Below, piece by piece: positions 61,493-64,000 of a stretch of DNA of 64,000 bases; the stretch's first letter is position 1; each line of letters opens with the position of its first letter. Source of the stretch: Lederbergia galactosidilytica (lineage in GTDB: Bacteria; Bacillota; Bacilli; Bacillales; Bacillaceae_C); contig NZ_JAGGKH010000011.1 of assembly GCF_017873565.1 (NCBI RefSeq), positions 62,001-126,000 of the forward strand. Direction: 5' to 3'. The position numbers were made by a program, and so were the translations under genes. Below the pieces are notes generated by a model, which was not told the DNA's origin, ran no database searches, and saw only the letters and a program-made list of their open reading frames with translations.

Positions 61493-64000
61493 AAGCAGCC
61501 TCCTTTATCATTGCCAACGCATTGTTCACTGACCGTTTAGGAATCAGACGGAAATCATTTTCTTCTTGTGATGGATCAAACTGGCAGACAGGTTTAAATG
61601 CACAAAACTGACATGGTGTTTGATCATTAAACTTATAAGGGGAAATATCCACTTGCCCTCTCATAATTCGATCACCTGATTCTTTATAAACCCGTCTTAC
61701 GTATTGTTGCAAGGCAGCGAAATCTTCCCTGCTTGCAGCACTTGATCGAGAAGTTAAGTGACCATCTTTTTTCAAACCAGCCGGGATTAGATCAGATGTT
61801 CCAGATGTTAAGGATGTATCCATCAACTGAACTACATCTGCCTGTCCAAGAAGCAAACCTTTCATTTTAAATTGTTTTAAAATTTCCTTTTCAACTTGAT
61901 CTTCTGATAAATTTTGCTCACTCTCCACCATCGGGTTATGAACATGAAAATAAAGGACACCTGCTGGAGTGGCTTCTGTTCCGATTAATTGTGTTGCATG
62001 AGTAATAACAATATCCAAATAGGTCAGCATTTGCAAAGACAATCCATATAAAACTTCATTTAAATCTAATGCTCTTGCACTAGATTTATAGTCGATCACT
62101 CTTAAGTAGAAACCATTTTCATCCTCCGCTTTGTCGACCCGATCAATTCTCCCTTGAAGCTGCATTTTTGTTCCATTTTTAAGGGTAAAGGTTAATGGAG
62201 GTAAATCTTTGAATGGGCCGAAAGCTAACTCTATCCCAATTGGATCAAATCCACTTGATTTCGCATGTTGACCAAGAATAAATGTAGCTCTGGCAATAAT
62301 TTTCTCTAATTTTCTTTTTATATAAAAATACCGATTTGTGCTTAATAATATCTGGTTCAAGAGCTTAGGTGCTAATTGGTTCACGGCCTTTTTCGCTAGT
62401 TTTATAGATTCCGAATGATTTAAATGCCGCCACTCTATCTGCTGCTGTTTCATTTCATTCGCAATCCATTTTAATGCCGCATGGAATAAATCCCCTATAT
62501 GGGGGGCTTCCAATCGGAAAACATCTCTTTCATGTAATCGAAGTCCATGTGCACTAAAATGCGAAAATGGACATGCATGGAACAACTCCATCCTCGACAC
62601 ACTCGCTAATATTTCCTTTCCATATAACTCTTGGCTTGTTTCATCTGTTAATTCTTTTGCCTTATTACTAGAAAATAAGCTAGATAATATGCGTTGTGCT
62701 TTTATTTTCCTCTCAGGATGCTCTATAAAAAAGTTAAACACATCCCACCAAAAATCAGCAATCGGATAATTTCTTTTCTTCATTTGTAATTGCCTTGATA
62801 AATAGGAAATGGCAGTGGTCGGATGAGAAACATAAGCTAATTGCTCCTCAAAATCAAGCTCTACTGGTTCATTCACTGCATAGCTTGTATTCATTTCCGG
62901 AAATAATCCTTGAATTCTCTTTAAATATGGTGAAGGTAGCAATGCTTTTCCCTCTTCAGTTGCAAGTGGATAGGAGATGTATAGTTTTTGGCTTGAAATT
63001 GTAAGAGCACGATAAGCGACAAAATCTTCATCTAAAGCAAGCTCCTTTCCGCTTGGAGCTAGCTTTATACCCGTTTCTTGCAAACTTGTCCTATCCTCTT
63101 CTGAGAAAACACCATCATTTTCAAAGCCTGTTGGTAAGACACCATCATTCAAACCTGCTATAAAAGCAACTTTTATGTTAGCAAGCCTAGATAACTCCAA
63201 ATTTGCAATCGAGACCTGATCGATTGCAGGCGGGATTAAGGAGAACTTCGCAGCTTCCAATCCTGCGTCCAATATAGCCGTAAATTTTGTAATAGATAAA
63301 GACTCATCACCGAGAATTTCTACGAATTCATCGAGTAATCCCATCACCATATCCCAAGCTTGATCATGTTCTCTAGCGGTATTTAATCTTCCTAACTTCT
63401 CAGCTTCTAGACTCCATTCTTCTAGCTTTCTAGGAATATCTAACTCTTCCAACAAGAGGTATACAGCTTCACATAATTCCCGTCCATTTTTTGCCTTTTT
63501 TAATCGTTTCGCTAATGTCTGTATTGGGGCAACTACAAGCTGGCGCGAGAGATTTAATTCTTCCTCTAGCTCCCTTTCCCCTTCTGTTTGCGGTAAACCT
63601 TCCATCTCTAGACCGGCATAACGTTTATATATCCATTTCTGCGAATTTGTCCATAGCTCTCCTTTTATTCCATTGGCAAGACAATAATTTTCCAGTCTAT
63701 CCATTTTCTCTCTTAATGTTGAGAGGTTTTCATTTAAGGGGAATAAAAGATCTGTTTTCACCATTCGAAAAACAGATTCATATCGCCATTGATTACTAAT
63801 CACTTCAAGAGCACTACGAATAAATTCAATCAAGGGATGATTGAGCATCGTTCGTTTTTGGTCTAGAAAAAAAGGAATATCATAATCGTAGAAAACAGTT
63901 TCTAACATTTCCTGATATTCATGTTCATTTCTCAGCAGAATGGCGATATCTTTATACCTATATCCTTCCTCCATTACAAGTCGACGAATCTCCCTAGCCA
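61464..64000 (-). CDS. addB: ATP-dependent helicase/nuclease subunit B, C-terminal part (cut by window edge)
   Basis: About 845 C-terminal residues of AddB; the frame stays open to the window edge (AREIRRLVMEEGYRYKDIAILLRN), so the start lies outside. Seen are the inactive-helicase-like middle ('VAFIAGLNDGVLP'), the Cys of the iron-sulfur cluster ('LFHACPFSHFSAHGLRL' and the C-terminal CQFCAFKPVCQF) and the nuclease 'GRIDRVDKAEDENGFYLRVIDYKSS' with its catalytic DYK. The usual length is about 1160 residues. First gene of the addBA operon. Confidence 0.95.
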   Translation of the reverse strand, partial: AREIRRLVMEEGYRYKDIAILLRNEHEYQEMLETVFYDYDIPFFLDQKRTMLNHPLIEFIRSALEVISNQWRYESVFRMVKTDLLFPLNENLSTLREKMDRLENYCLANGIKGELWTNSQKWIYKRYAGLEMEGLPQTEGERELEEELNLSRQLVVAPIQTLAKRLKKAKNGRELCEAVYLLLEELDIPRKLEEWSLEAEKLGRLNTAREHDQAWDMVMGLLDEFVEILGDESLSITKFTAILDAGLEAAKFSLIPPAIDQVSIANLELSRLANIKVAFIAGLNDGVLPTGFENDGVFSEEDRTSLQETGIKLAPSGKELALDEDFVAYRALTISSQKLYISYPLATEEGKALLPSPYLKRIQGLFPEMNTSYAVNEPVELDFEEQLAYVSHPTTAISYLSRQLQMKKRNYPIADFWWDVFNFFIEHPERKIKAQRILSSLFSSNKAKELTDETSQELYGKEILASVSRMELFHACPFSHFSAHGLRLHERDVFRLEAPHIGDLFHAALKWIANEMKQQQIEWRHLNHSESIKLAKKAVNQLAPKLLNQILLSTNRYFYIKRKLEKIIARATFILGQHAKSSGFDPIGIELAFGPFKDLPPLTFTLKNGTKMQLQGRIDRVDKAEDENGFYLRVIDYKSSARALDLNEVLYGLSLQMLTYLDIVITHATQLIGTEATPAGVLYFHVHNPMVESEQNLSEDQVEKEILKQFKMKGLLLGQADVVQLMDTSLTSGTSDLIPAGLKKDGHLTSRSSAASREDFAALQQYVRRVYKESGDRIMRGQVDISPYKFNDQTPCQFCAFKPVCQFDPSQEENDFRLIPKRSVNNALAMIKEAAYENDHSDKA

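Overview
The window is chromosomal DNA of an endospore-forming member of the Bacillaceae (Bacillus sensu lato; species not determined). It is AT-rich, has strong AGGAGG-type ribosome sites, uses TTG and GTG starts often, and carries many sporulation genes (spoVIF, spoVAC-D-Eb, cotZ, cotO, a yjcZ-like gene, gerPA-PF). Gene order follows the Bacillus subtilis yjc-yjb-yja-yit-yis-add segment closely. Most departures are insertions, repeats or local losses: no cotVWXY, thiamine, opp or yjbL genes are seen at their usual places.

Layout. 1-2.2 kb: a TAXI-type TRAP transporter (binding lipoprotein, DUF1850 protein, fused permease cut by the window edge). 2.4-4.2 kb: yjcH-like esterase, yjcG and yjcF. 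4.2-10.1 kb: a spore block with spoVIF, a yjcZ-like peptide, an extra spoVAC-spoVAD-spoVAEb-lipoprotein operon, a new-looking 33-residue basic Cys/Gly peptide, yjcA, cotZ and cotO. 10.3-19.9 kb: fabI with a FapR operator, a Kef-type antiporter, mgtE, prpE, a pseudouridine synthase, nadF, a small (p)ppGpp synthetase, the CYTH protein YjbK and the lytic transglycosylase CwlQ. 20.0-21.1 kb: an unusual tandem array of eight long imperfect hairpins in two families (five of about 125 bp, three of 146 bp). 21.2-25.9 kb: truncated globin, spxH, a small membrane peptide behind a perfect 32-bp palindrome, and a TetR regulator divergent from an MMPL exporter. 26-36.5 kb: pepF, coiA, an intact-ended IS21-family element, mecA, spx, a DUF4015 protein and trpS. 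37-43.6 kb: yjbA, yjaZ, a deleted IS1182-like element sitting in the fabF terminator, fabF and fabH (with a second FapR box), a yjaV-like gene and yjzD. 44.2-45.6 kb: a tnpB-only IS200/IS605-type element. 45.7-57.7 kb: clpB, a SufT-like gene, a yitV-like hydrolase, a degV gene, a DUF3941 peptide, a YajQ gene, a degenerate membrane-anchored amylase homologue, yisL, a DUF418 gene and the six-gene gerP operon. 57.8-64 kb: addA and the 3' part of addB.

How the genes work together. Spx (33.2 kb), its ClpXP adaptor SpxH (21.6 kb) and the ClpCP adaptor MecA (32.2 kb), with ClpB and PepF, form a proteolysis and thiol-stress neighbourhood; MecA and CoiA link it to competence. FabI, FabF and FabH are type II fatty acid synthesis enzymes, and two visible FapR operators tie fabI and fabH-fabF to malonyl-CoA sensing. 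The spore genes cover late coat maturation, DPA uptake and germinant access.

The features most worth a second look are the tandem hairpin array and its dispersed relatives, the amylase homologue that has lost its catalytic aspartates, the tnpB-only element with inferable ends and guide RNA, two IS elements whose ends and target duplications can be read directly, and several small genes next to regulatory hairpins. No rRNA, tRNA or CRISPR array was seen.
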